64,000 nucleotides of DNA from Candidatus Undinarchaeales archaeon (GTDB lineage Archaea; SpSt-1190; JASMDC01), in assembly GCA_030753015.1 (NCBI GenBank), contig JASMDC010000002.1:1-64000 (forward strand), written 5' to 3'. Shown one piece after another: positions 52,504 through 60,240 of the stretch (position 1 is its first letter; each line of letters begins with the position of its first letter). The notes beneath the pieces were generated by a model. The model saw only the letters and a list, made by a program, of their open reading frames with translations, ran no database searches and was not told the DNA's origin. The position numbers and the translations under genes are program-made.

Positions 52504-53625
52504 ATGACAATCGTCAACGAAGGTCATTCGGTTGGGCTCGAGAAAGAGTTCTATGTTGTGGACGGGAGCAACCAGACCTACCAACAGTACACTATCGATA
52601 CAATCGTCAAGGAACGGATGCAAAATGAGATGAAAGCATACGATTCCGATGTAGGACCCAAGTGCTATGTCGATGCATCCGGTCCGTTTGAGATCACGAC
52701 CCGTCCGTGTACAGACCTTCAGCAACTTTCCGATGATATCACAACGACCTACAGGTTCGCCAAAGAAGAGTCGGAGAAACAAGGTCTCTATGCTCTCGGA
52801 ATGGGCGGACGGCCCGGAGCTCCAGACGATGCGGCAGGGCTGCACGTGCATGTCGGTTATGCGAATGAGGGCGAAGCCGACTACGTGTTCCACGAGCTCC
52901 AGAAGCACGTACCGGACATCATCGCGCTCTCGGCCAACTCACCGTCACGGGACGGGATGGTCAAATGCCTGCGGCAGTACGGCAATCCGATAAAGCACCT
53001 CTTCGACTTCCTGGGTGCAGGAGATACGCTCTTCTACGGTCATACGTTCTCACCGTTCGAGAAGACGGGCCGTTCCTCTGTCATCTACAAACGGGACGAC
53101 TCGAACACCGTCGAGGTCCGCTGCATGGACACCCAGGGAACCCCCGAGGAGGACACGGCCGTCGCAGCCTACATTTTCGGCATCGCCGAGAAGGCGAAAG
53201 AGGACTTCAATAACGGTGTTGAACAGGTGGGTATCGGTAAAGAGGAGAAACGCAACTTCAAGCGTGCGGTCCGTAAGGGGATGGAGGCGACCTTCAGAGT
53301 GGATGGGAAGAAGGTGCCAGTATCCCAGGTCGTCGCAGCGACACTCAAGGAGATCCAACCTTACCTGGAGCAGTACGATTGTCCTGATGAGGTCATCGAT
53401 GTGCTCAATGAGCGCGTCGCAACCAAACGCTGCGGTGCTGATGACATAATGGACATCTATCGCGAGGAGGGGGTCGGCGGCTTCTGGGGCAGTCTCACAA
53501 GACCGTTCCTTCTCTCGTCCAAGCGGGAAAGGCTCATCAAGCATCTCGGCTACCGCGACCGGTTCGAGGAAGAGCAGGAAAGACAAGATGATGATCCCTC
53601 TTCCATGGTAGCTTCTCCGACGTAA
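52504..53625 (+). CDS. GCS2-like carboxylate-amine ligase, paralogue 2
   Basis: A 373-residue paralogue with GLEKEFYVV, GLHVHVGY, ALSANSP and VEVRCMDTQG, and the C-terminal KRCGADDIMDIYRE, where the usual Ser is Cys. Between the SANSP and EVRC motifs it has an insertion of about 15 residues (GNPIKHLFDFLGAGDTLFYG) compared with copies 1, 4 and 6; copy 3 has one at the same place. This loop is near the predicted active site and may alter specificity. It has more A/T at third positions than copy 1, suggesting a separate history. Separate promoter. Confidence 0.86.
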   Translation: MTIVNEGHSVGLEKEFYVVDGSNQTYQQYTIDTIVKERMQNEMKAYDSDVGPKCYVDASGPFEITTRPCTDLQQLSDDITTTYRFAKEESEKQGLYALGMGGRPGAPDDAAGLHVHVGYANEGEADYVFHELQKHVPDIIALSANSPSRDGMVKCLRQYGNPIKHLFDFLGAGDTLFYGHTFSPFEKTGRSSVIYKRDDSNTVEVRCMDTQGTPEEDTAVAAYIFGIAEKAKEDFNNGVEQVGIGKEEKRNFKRAVRKGMEATFRVDGKKVPVSQVVAATLKEIQPYLEQYDCPDEVIDVLNERVATKRCGADDIMDIYREEGVGGFWGSLTRPFLLSSKRERLIKHLGYRDRFEEEQERQDDDPSSMVASPT

Positions 53626-53653
53626 AGGACGTCCGCTGCCCTTTTTTCGTAAT

Positions 53654-53663
53654 GTTTATATAG
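53654..53663 (+). promoter_or_regulatory. TATA box of GCS2 gene 3
   Basis: GTTTATATAG, identical to the ten-base box of gene 4 (54906-54915). It lies about 53 bases before the ATG at 53712. Confidence 0.65.
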
Positions 53664-53670
53664 GACCGGG

Positions 53671-53688
53671 CCCGCAACCACTTGCGGG
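53671..53688 (+). promoter_or_regulatory. Hairpin in the leader of GCS2 gene 3
   Basis: CCCGCAA (53671-53677) and TTGCGGG (53682-53688) pair perfectly around a four-base loop. The element lies close to the expected transcription start, 23 bases before the ATG. It could be an operator or an RNA hairpin; the CCGCAA core recurs upstream of three other genes in the cluster. Confidence 0.45.
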
Positions 53689-53711
53689 TAACAACAGGGG
53701 AAACGGGTACT

Positions 53712-54833
53712 ATGGAGGATTTCCTAGAAACAGGCCATAGTGTAGGTCTTGAAAAGGAGTTCTACGTCGTCGACGGGAACAACGGGATGACCAACGACAC
53801 CTACAATCTGGTGCACGACATCGGCGATCGTATGGAAAAAGAACTGGGGGCCTATGACAGCAACTGGGGCCCGAAGTGCTATGAGGACCTCTCCGGCCCT
53901 CTGGAGGTCACCACCCGCCCCTGCAAGGATTTGCGCCAGCTGACCAAGGACATCACGACGTCATATAAGATCGCCCAGGAGGAAGCAGAGAATAACGGCC
54001 TCTACGCTCTGGGGATGGGAAATCGACCAGGCAAGAACGACGACCATGCGGGACTTCACGTTCATGTGGGATTCAAGGACGAGGGGGAGGCGGAGTACGT
54101 GTTCCACGCTCTTCAGAAGCATGTCCCCGACATCATGGCGCTGTCCGCGAACTCGCCCACCAACTATGGCGCTTTCAAGGACATACGCCAGGTCGGTGGC
54201 CTCTTCACACAGCTGGTAGAGAACGTGCTCGCGGTGCCCACCCTCTGGGGGCACAATTTCAGCAAGTACGGCCATACGAGCCGCCGCTCTGTCATCTACA
54301 TGCGGGAAAACACCGTAGAAGTGCGGTGCATGGACTCGCAGGGATCGGGGGAAGAGGACGCGGCCATCGGCGCTTACATATTCGGTATCGCCGAGAAAGC
54401 CAAGGATGACTACGCCAACGGTGTCCCTATGGCGGAGGTCGGACGCTGGGAAGAGAAGAACTTCACACGCTCTCTTGTCAAGGGCATGGAAGCGACCTTC
54501 AAGGTAGACGGCGAGAAGGTCAAGGCCTATCAGGTCGTGGACGACACTTTCGAGGAGATCATGCCGTTTCTCAAGCAGTACAAGTGCCCCAAGAAGGTCC
54601 TCGACGTGCTCGAATCCAAGATAGAAGGCCGGCGCTCTGGCGCGGACGACATCCTCGATATCTACAGGGAGGAGCTCCCTCAGGGCTTCCTGGCGCGGCT
54701 CATCGCTCCATTCAGGCGAAAGGAAGGCCAGAAGGAACAGCTCATCAAACACCTTGCATACCGCGACGAGTTTAAGGAAGAGGTTGAGCTCGAGGATGCT
54801 TTGCCGTGGCAGCCTATGCTCGCAGCAGCATGA
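53712..54833 (+). CDS. GCS2-like carboxylate-amine ligase, paralogue 3
   Basis: A 373-residue paralogue with GLEKEFYVV, GLHVHVGF, ALSANSP, VEVRCMDSQG and RRSGADDILDIYREE. Like copy 2 it has a longer loop after SANSP (GLFTQLVENVLAVPTLWGHNF). The ATG at 53712 is chosen because the family N-terminus starts there, downstream of the TATA box and leader hairpin; the frame is open further upstream over the promoter. The C-terminal tail (EEVELEDALPWQPM) is unique to this copy. Confidence 0.86.
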   Translation: MEDFLETGHSVGLEKEFYVVDGNNGMTNDTYNLVHDIGDRMEKELGAYDSNWGPKCYEDLSGPLEVTTRPCKDLRQLTKDITTSYKIAQEEAENNGLYALGMGNRPGKNDDHAGLHVHVGFKDEGEAEYVFHALQKHVPDIMALSANSPTNYGAFKDIRQVGGLFTQLVENVLAVPTLWGHNFSKYGHTSRRSVIYMRENTVEVRCMDSQGSGEEDAAIGAYIFGIAEKAKDDYANGVPMAEVGRWEEKNFTRSLVKGMEATFKVDGEKVKAYQVVDDTFEEIMPFLKQYKCPKKVLDVLESKIEGRRSGADDILDIYREELPQGFLARLIAPFRRKEGQKEQLIKHLAYRDEFKEEVELEDALPWQPMLAAA

Positions 54834-54892
54834 TCGGACCTCTCGAACGGTCGTTCCGAATCCTTCCGTCAACTGTTGGCTGAAACCGCACA

Positions 54893-54915
54893 CCGCAAAC
54901 GCAACGTTTATATAG
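54893..54915 (+). promoter_or_regulatory. CCGCAA element and TATA box of GCS2 genes 4-6
   Basis: CCGCAA at 54893-54898, seven bases, then GTTTATATAG at 54906-54915. The same arrangement precedes both nitrilase genes. The box is about 37 bases before the ATG of gene 4 and should drive genes 4, 5 and 6 together. Confidence 0.6.
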
Positions 54916-54947
54916 AGGCCAGAGCAGCACCACTCACCAGTAGCAAC

Positions 54948-56012
54948 ATGGAGATCGTGAACGAGGGTCACTCGGTAGGGCTCGAGAAGGAGTTCTACAT
55001 TGTGAACCACGGAAGCAACGGTAATCTTCACCTTGGGGCAGAGATGGGTATCGCATCCGGTATCGGGAACAGAATGCGTGAGGAGTTGGGTGCCTACGAT
55101 GACGAGGTAGGTCCCAAAGCTTACCTCGATGCATCCGGTCCCATGGAGGTCGTTACCCGTCCCTGCTCGGACCTTCACCAGCTCACAAATGATATCACGA
55201 CCGCCTACGACATCGCCCAGGAAGTAGTGGAAGCGCATGGTAAGTACGCCCTGGGGATGGGGACGCGACCTGGGGCGCCGGACGATAAGGCCGGGCTCCA
55301 CGTTCATGTGGGCTACGGCGACGAGGCAGAGGCGGAATACGTCTTCACCGTGCTCAAGCATCACGTGCCCGAGATCATGGCACTATCAGCGAACTCGCCC
55401 AACAAGGACGGCACTATCAAGGATATGCGTGCCGCCAACCGTTCGTACGGCCAACGCTATTCCCCCTTCAGTACGACCAGCAACGAATCCGTCATCAAGA
55501 AGCGTGACAATACCCTGGAGGTGCGGTGCATGGACACCCAGGGGACAGCAGAAGAGGACGCAGCGATCGCTGCATACATCCTAGGCATCGCCGAGAAGGC
55601 CAAGATCGATTACGCCAACGGAGAGGGCGTCTCGGACCGGTTCGGCGACGAAATCAAGAACCATGAGCAGGCGATAAAGGACGGTATGGCCGCGACGTTT
55701 ACGTACGGTGACGAGACGCGGTCGGTACAGGAAGTGGCCCAGGACACATTCGTCGCTATCCTTCCCTACCTTCGTCAATACGATTGTCCTGACGAAGTGG
55801 TGGGCATATTGGCTGACAAGATCGTCCGCGGACGCTCGGGTGCCGATGATATCCTAGACATCTACGCCGAGCACCGATCCCACGGCTTCATGCAAACACT
55901 TGCATCTCCTTTCACGTTCTGGAGCAGGAGGAAAGCGCTCTACAACGACCTTGCTCATCAGCGTGAGTGGAAGGCGCAGGAACGCGAGCGGGCGGACAGC
56001 GGAGGTGCCTGA
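54948..56012 (+). CDS. GCS2-like carboxylate-amine ligase, paralogue 4
   Basis: A 354-residue paralogue with GLEKEFYIVN, GLHVHVGYG, ALSANSP, LEVRCMDTQG and RGRSGADDILDIY. The ATG at 54948 follows the family N-terminal pattern (MEIVNEGHSVG); an earlier in-frame ATG would overlap the TATA box. First of a three-gene operon: only three bases separate it from gene 5, and four separate gene 5 from gene 6. Confidence 0.86.
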   Translation: MEIVNEGHSVGLEKEFYIVNHGSNGNLHLGAEMGIASGIGNRMREELGAYDDEVGPKAYLDASGPMEVVTRPCSDLHQLTNDITTAYDIAQEVVEAHGKYALGMGTRPGAPDDKAGLHVHVGYGDEAEAEYVFTVLKHHVPEIMALSANSPNKDGTIKDMRAANRSYGQRYSPFSTTSNESVIKKRDNTLEVRCMDTQGTAEEDAAIAAYILGIAEKAKIDYANGEGVSDRFGDEIKNHEQAIKDGMAATFTYGDETRSVQEVAQDTFVAILPYLRQYDCPDEVVGILADKIVRGRSGADDILDIYAEHRSHGFMQTLASPFTFWSRRKALYNDLAHQREWKAQERERADSGGA

Positions 56013-56015
56013 GAG

Positions 56016-57065
56016 ATGATCTCCGAAATCCTCAACGACGGCCATTCGGTGGGGCTGGAGAAGGAGTTCTACGTGGTGAACGGCCATGGTAGCAATCGCA
56101 GAGGCTACGAGATCGTCCCGGCCGTCGAGGAGCGCATGCGCGAGGAAATGGGCGTCTACGACTCGGTCGTCGGCCCGAAAGCATATAACGATCCCACCGG
56201 TCCTGTTGAAGTTACCACTCGTCCCTGCACGGACCTGCAACAGCTCACCGACGATGTCACGACCGCCTACCGCATCGCGCAGGAGGAGGCTGACGCACGT
56301 GGCTGGTACGCCCTCGGGATGGGCACCCGTCCTGGAAAGCCCTACGACATGGCAGGACTGCACGTCCACATCGGTTTCGCCGACAAGGAGGAGGCCCGCT
56401 ACGTGTTCCACGCACTCCAGGCGCACGTTCCGGACATCATGGCACTGTCGACCAATTCTCCATCGAATGATGGCAAGGTCAAGGACATACGCATGGACGC
56501 ACGCGGCCTAGATGGCCTCTTCATGATCAGGTTCGGTCACCAGTTCGATCCGTTCGAAGACACATCACGCGACTCGGTCATCTACGTACGCGAGAACACC
56601 CTGGAGCTGAGATGCATGGATAGCCAGGGGAGCGCCGTGGAGGACGCAGCCATCGCCGCCTACATCCTCGGTATCGCCGAGAAGGCCAAGGAGGACTATA
56701 CCAACAATGCCTCCATACCGGACGTGCCAGCAGAAGGGCCCGAGAACTTCCAGAAGGCCATCGAGGACGGGATGACCGCGACGTTCACCCACGGGGGCAC
56801 GGAGATCCCTGCGCACCAGGTCGTGGCCGATACGCTCGCTGAGGTCAGACCATACCTGGAGCAATATAATTGCCCTGAGAGCGTCATAGCCTCTCTGGAG
56901 GACAAGGTCGAGAACAAGCGGTCCGGAGCCGACGATATCCTCGACATCTACCAGGAGACGGCACCCAAAGGATTCAAGGAGCGTGTTGGCGCGTTCTTCC
57001 ACCCGTGGCGCACGAAGGAGCGGCTCATCGACCGGCTCTCCCATCGGGACGGCGGGGGGTGCTGA
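56016..57065 (+). CDS. GCS2-like carboxylate-amine ligase, paralogue 5
   Basis: A 349-residue paralogue with GLEKEFYVVN, GLHVHIGF, LEL in place of LEV before RCMDSQG, and KRSGADDILDIYQE. The usual ALSANSP reads ALSTNSP. GGAGGTG lies nine bases before the ATG. These conservative changes at conserved positions may tune specificity rather than abolish activity. Confidence 0.86.
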   Translation: MISEILNDGHSVGLEKEFYVVNGHGSNRRGYEIVPAVEERMREEMGVYDSVVGPKAYNDPTGPVEVTTRPCTDLQQLTDDVTTAYRIAQEEADARGWYALGMGTRPGKPYDMAGLHVHIGFADKEEARYVFHALQAHVPDIMALSTNSPSNDGKVKDIRMDARGLDGLFMIRFGHQFDPFEDTSRDSVIYVRENTLELRCMDSQGSAVEDAAIAAYILGIAEKAKEDYTNNASIPDVPAEGPENFQKAIEDGMTATFTHGGTEIPAHQVVADTLAEVRPYLEQYNCPESVIASLEDKVENKRSGADDILDIYQETAPKGFKERVGAFFHPWRTKERLIDRLSHRDGGGC

Positions 57066-57069
57066 GAGA

Positions 57070-58140
57070 ATGGCCGAGATCCTTAACGAAGGCCACTCGG
57101 TGGGGCTGGAAAAGGAGTTCTACGTCGTTGATGGTACGGGGAGCACGTACCGTCAGTCGATCCTCGAGGGCCACATCGTGGACAGGATGCAGGCGGAGAT
57201 GGACGCCTACGACGTCAGTGTCGGCCCCAAGTGCTACGAGGACGGTTCGGGTCCACTGGAGGTCGTTACACGGCCCTGCACGAATCTACAACAGCTCACC
57301 GACGACGTCACCACGGCCTACCGCATCGCCCAAGAGGAGGCCGATACTCTCAACTGCTACGCCCTGGGAATGGGTATCCGTCCCGGCCAGTCTAAAGATA
57401 AAGCAGGCCTTCATGTCCACGTCGGATATGCCGATGAGGGGGAGGCGCGTCATGTCTTCTACACGCTCCAGCGCCATGTACCGGACATCCTGGCGCTCTC
57501 GGCCAACTCCCCGATCCGGAGCGGGAAGGTCAAGGACGTCCGTCTGGTCAAGGGCTCTTACGGCCACGAGATCTCGCCCTACTCTAGCACATCCAACAGT
57601 TCTGTGATCCAGAAGCGATCCGGGACCATCGAGGTGCGGTGCATGGACAGCCAGGGATCGGGCGAGGAGGACGCGGCCATCGCCGCGTACATATTCGGGA
57701 TCGCCGAGAAGGCCAAGGATGAGTACCATGGACTCGACGAGGTACCTCCCGAGGCGGATGTCATGTACGATGTCAGCAGCTCGTACGAGGTATTGCAGAA
57801 AGAGCTGGTGAAGAACAGGGACAGGGCCATCAAGCAGGGCATGACAGCCGTTTTCAAGACTGACGGTGAAGAGGTGCCAGCGTATCAGGTAGCAGCCGAC
57901 ACCCTTGAGGCGATCAAACCTTTCCTTGAACGCTACGACTGTCCCGCGGACGTCCTTGCCATCCTTGAGGACAAGGTGGAGCGCCGTCGATCGGGAGCGG
58001 ACGACGTGCTGGACATCTACCGCGAAGTAGAGCAAGAGAAGGGACTGGACACGTGGTGGCAGGGAGTGAAGCGGTTCTTCCGCAAAGACGACGGCCTGTT
58101 CGGGCCCGACCTGTACGACCGCATCGCTCACCGCGATTAG
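57070..58140 (+). CDS. GCS2-like carboxylate-amine ligase, paralogue 6
   Basis: A 356-residue paralogue with GLEKEFYVV, GLHVHVGY, ALSANSP, IEVRCMDSQG and RRSGADDVLDIYRE. It has an extra segment of about 20 residues near 235-255 (EADVMYDVSSSYEVLQKELV) after the AEKAKDEY helix. The ATG at 57070 has GGGGGGTG upstream. Last gene of the 4-5-6 operon. Confidence 0.86.
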   Translation: MAEILNEGHSVGLEKEFYVVDGTGSTYRQSILEGHIVDRMQAEMDAYDVSVGPKCYEDGSGPLEVVTRPCTNLQQLTDDVTTAYRIAQEEADTLNCYALGMGIRPGQSKDKAGLHVHVGYADEGEARHVFYTLQRHVPDILALSANSPIRSGKVKDVRLVKGSYGHEISPYSSTSNSSVIQKRSGTIEVRCMDSQGSGEEDAAIAAYIFGIAEKAKDEYHGLDEVPPEADVMYDVSSSYEVLQKELVKNRDRAIKQGMTAVFKTDGEEVPAYQVAADTLEAIKPFLERYDCPADVLAILEDKVERRRSGADDVLDIYREVEQEKGLDTWWQGVKRFFRKDDGLFGPDLYDRIAHRD

Positions 58141-58163
58141 GTACCTTTCACACCCTCGCTTGC

Positions 58164-58185
58164 CCGCAAGGGAACGTTTATTAAG
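58164..58185 (+). promoter_or_regulatory. CCGCAA element and TATA box of nitrilase gene 1
   Basis: CCGCAA (58164-58169), GGGAAC, then GTTTATTAAG (58176-58185). Only a few bases differ from the element before the second nitrilase at 59020-59041. Confidence 0.6.
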
Positions 58186-58223
58186 CATCCCTAAGATGTC
58201 GTGGATTAGGAGCGTAGTGATCG

Positions 58224-58982
58224 ATGTACGAGCTCGAGCCTGGTGATGAACGGCCAGACCACATCACGGTAGGCCTCATCGATGCCGATGTCCCGTTCAC
58301 CAGCAGCGATACCCGGGATGAGACCGTCATGGACCACTATCAGGATGCCATCGGAGCGGCCTTGGAGGCCGAGCCCGACATCCTTGTTGGTGCTGAGTAC
58401 GTATTCTTCCCCTATCAGCCACTCACCCGCGAGGAGCGGGACGAACGGTTCAACGTGATGCGTCAGCTATCGACGGAGCATCCGGACACCCTTCTCATGC
58501 CCGGTACCTACATCTGGCAGGAGCAGGGACATCTGCACAATACACTACCTGTGTTCCACAGGGGTGAGCTGGTGTTCACCTATGAGAAGCAGAATCCGGC
58601 TAATGCCGAGCGCTGGATGGAGAGCGACCATAACTTGGCATACACTGCCGAGAAGAGCGAGGGAGTTCTCGAGTACCAGGGCCTTTCCGTGGGGATGGAG
58701 ATCTGCTACGACCATACGGCACACACACTGCGGGACAAGGGTGTCAGGGACCTCGATCTTCAGGTGTTGGTAGCCAACGGCAAGGATTTCATCGACACGG
58801 CCACCATGGTAAGAGAAGGAGGGTACCATCTTCGCGTCGATGGCAGCGACAGCTCTTCGTACGATAGCGTCGAAGTGCACAAGTGTGTCGGTCCTTACAA
58901 GTACACGACCGTCGGACCTGAACGTATGAGCGAGCTCCCTCATGACATGAAGCTCAACCTCTACGAGCTGGACATGGCGTGA
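58224..58982 (+). CDS. Nitrilase-superfamily amidase 1
   Basis: A 252-residue carbon-nitrogen hydrolase. The catalytic triad can be read: Glu58 (VGAEYVFFP), Lys122 (TYEKQNPAN) and Cys161 (VGMEICYDH). These enzymes cleave amide or nitrile bonds, or transfer the acyl group, through a Cys thioester. LMPGTYIW and VLVANGKDF are in the expected core strands. The protein is acidic. It follows the GCS2 array with its own promoter. Its substrate may be the amide made by the neighbouring ligases, which is inference. Forms a pair with the next gene. Confidence 0.86.
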   Translation: MYELEPGDERPDHITVGLIDADVPFTSSDTRDETVMDHYQDAIGAALEAEPDILVGAEYVFFPYQPLTREERDERFNVMRQLSTEHPDTLLMPGTYIWQEQGHLHNTLPVFHRGELVFTYEKQNPANAERWMESDHNLAYTAEKSEGVLEYQGLSVGMEICYDHTAHTLRDKGVRDLDLQVLVANGKDFIDTATMVREGGYHLRVDGSDSSSYDSVEVHKCVGPYKYTTVGPERMSELPHDMKLNLYELDMA

Positions 58983-59019
58983 TATGCGCCAGGTCCCCCC
59001 GATAGCACGGGCTAACGGT

Positions 59020-59041
59020 CCGCAAGGGAAGGTTTATCAAG
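59020..59041 (+). promoter_or_regulatory. CCGCAA element and TATA box of nitrilase gene 2
   Basis: CCGCAA (59020-59025), GGGAAG, then GTTTATCAAG (59032-59041). It is the same block as upstream of nitrilase 1, so the promoter was duplicated with the gene or converged. Confidence 0.6.
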
Positions 59042-59080
59042 CGGACGTTGCGGCCCGTTCGTTGGAGGACGTGACGGACA

Positions 59081-59902
59081 GTGTACTCACTTGAAGATAC
59101 GACGAGCAATGATCGACCTGACCACATCACCGTCGGGCTCATCCAGGGCGACGTACCGTTCGACCGCTACAGTCCACGCGACGAGTCCTTCATGGACGCG
59201 TACCAGGACACGATCTCCACGGCCCTGGAGGCCAATCCGGACGTCCTCGTAGGCTCCGAGTACTCCTTCTTCCCCCACGTACCCCTCACTCGCGAGGAGA
59301 AGGACGAGCGACTTGAGCAGATGCGCGAGATCTCAGAGGAACACCCTGACACCCTCCTCCTACCGGGCACCTACCTCTGGCAGGAGGGCGGCAAGCTCCA
59401 CAATACCCTCCCCGTGTTCCACAAGGGCGAGATTGTCTACTCCTACGACAAGCAGAACTCGGCGAACGGGGAGAACTGGGTCGCCGAGCAGCATGGTCTT
59501 GAATATGAGGCGGAGAAGAGCCGCGGTGTGTTCGAGCACCGGGGGCTCTCCATGGGGCTGGAGATCTGCTACGATCACTCGTGCTACGAACTGTCGGGCA
59601 AGGATGTCGAGGACCTGGACCTGCAGTTCCTGGTAGCGAACGGGAAGAACTTCATCGAGAGCGCTGCAGTGGTCAGGTCCGGTGGCTACCACGTCCGCTG
59701 TGATGGCGACGAGGACGGGTACGGTGGCGTTGAGGTGAACCGGCGGGTCGGCAGCGATGAGTTCGACGAGGTGTCCACCGGGCAGGAACGTGACCTTCCC
59801 AACGACATGAAGCTGGACCTGTACGACCTGGACATGCGGCGGCCCGGATCCGGCGAGGATGGCTTCTCCGTGGCTGGTTTTATCTCCCGCATTCTCCACT
59901 GA
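59081..59902 (+). CDS. Nitrilase-superfamily amidase 2
   Basis: A 273-residue paralogue of the preceding gene. Triad residues Glu60 (VGSEYSFFP), Lys124 (YDKQNSANG) and Cys163 (GLEICYDH) are intact. The start is a GTG with GGAGG upstream. The C-terminus is about 20 residues longer than in copy 1 (RRPGSGEDGFSVAGFISRIL). Both copies share PGTYLWQE-type and VANGK motifs, so a fairly recent duplication is likely. Confidence 0.86.
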   Translation: MYSLEDTTSNDRPDHITVGLIQGDVPFDRYSPRDESFMDAYQDTISTALEANPDVLVGSEYSFFPHVPLTREEKDERLEQMREISEEHPDTLLLPGTYLWQEGGKLHNTLPVFHKGEIVYSYDKQNSANGENWVAEQHGLEYEAEKSRGVFEHRGLSMGLEICYDHSCYELSGKDVEDLDLQFLVANGKNFIESAAVVRSGGYHVRCDGDEDGYGGVEVNRRVGSDEFDEVSTGQERDLPNDMKLDLYDLDMRRPGSGEDGFSVAGFISRILH

Positions 59903-59920
59903 GCTGCCCGGCCCCAAGCC

Positions 59921-59928
59921 TTTTATTG
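59921..59928 (+). promoter_or_regulatory. TATA box of the small lipoprotein gene
   Basis: TTTTATTG is centred about 26 bases before the ATG at 59950, fitting a leaderless transcript. Confidence 0.5.
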
Positions 59929-59949
59929 TTGCTTTGTCCTACTATTTCG

Positions 59950-60234
59950 ATGGTCACACTGCACCGTATCATAGGCCTGATGCTTCTCCTCGCCCTTGTA
60001 GCGGGGTGCCTCTCATCCGGACCTTCCGGAGGGGCCTCCACAACGAACCTCCCATCATACTACCAGCAGCTTGCGGACCAATGCAAGGGCTCCAGCTGTT
60101 GCCTGTCCTCCGTTGATTCGATGTACAGGATGAACGCGACCCTATCTCCGCCCAACGGGTGTCCCCCGGGCACACAGGGGAACATGCTCAGATGTGAGGA
60201 CTCATATAAATGGTGCGAACCTGCGGCCCCGTAA
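59950..60234 (+). CDS. Small Cys-rich lipoprotein
   Basis: A 94-residue secreted protein. A signal with lipobox ALVAGC (Cys at about residue 20) is followed by a Ser/Gly-rich spacer and a compact domain with about six cysteines (QCKGSSCCLSS, NGCPPG, MLRCEDSYKWCEP). The cysteines should form disulfides outside the cell. The ATG at 59950 has the TATA box 26 bases upstream. Function unknown. It converges on the amidohydrolase gene, with six bases between them. Confidence 0.7.
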   Translation: MVTLHRIIGLMLLLALVAGCLSSGPSGGASTTNLPSYYQQLADQCKGSSCCLSSVDSMYRMNATLSPPNGCPPGTQGNMLRCEDSYKWCEPAAP

Positions 60235-60240
60235 GGGGAG

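Noticed and set aside
51330..58140. Six GCS2 copies as an assembly error
   Set aside because: The copies differ throughout in sequence, length and intergenic DNA, so they are true paralogues, not a collapsed or repeated read.
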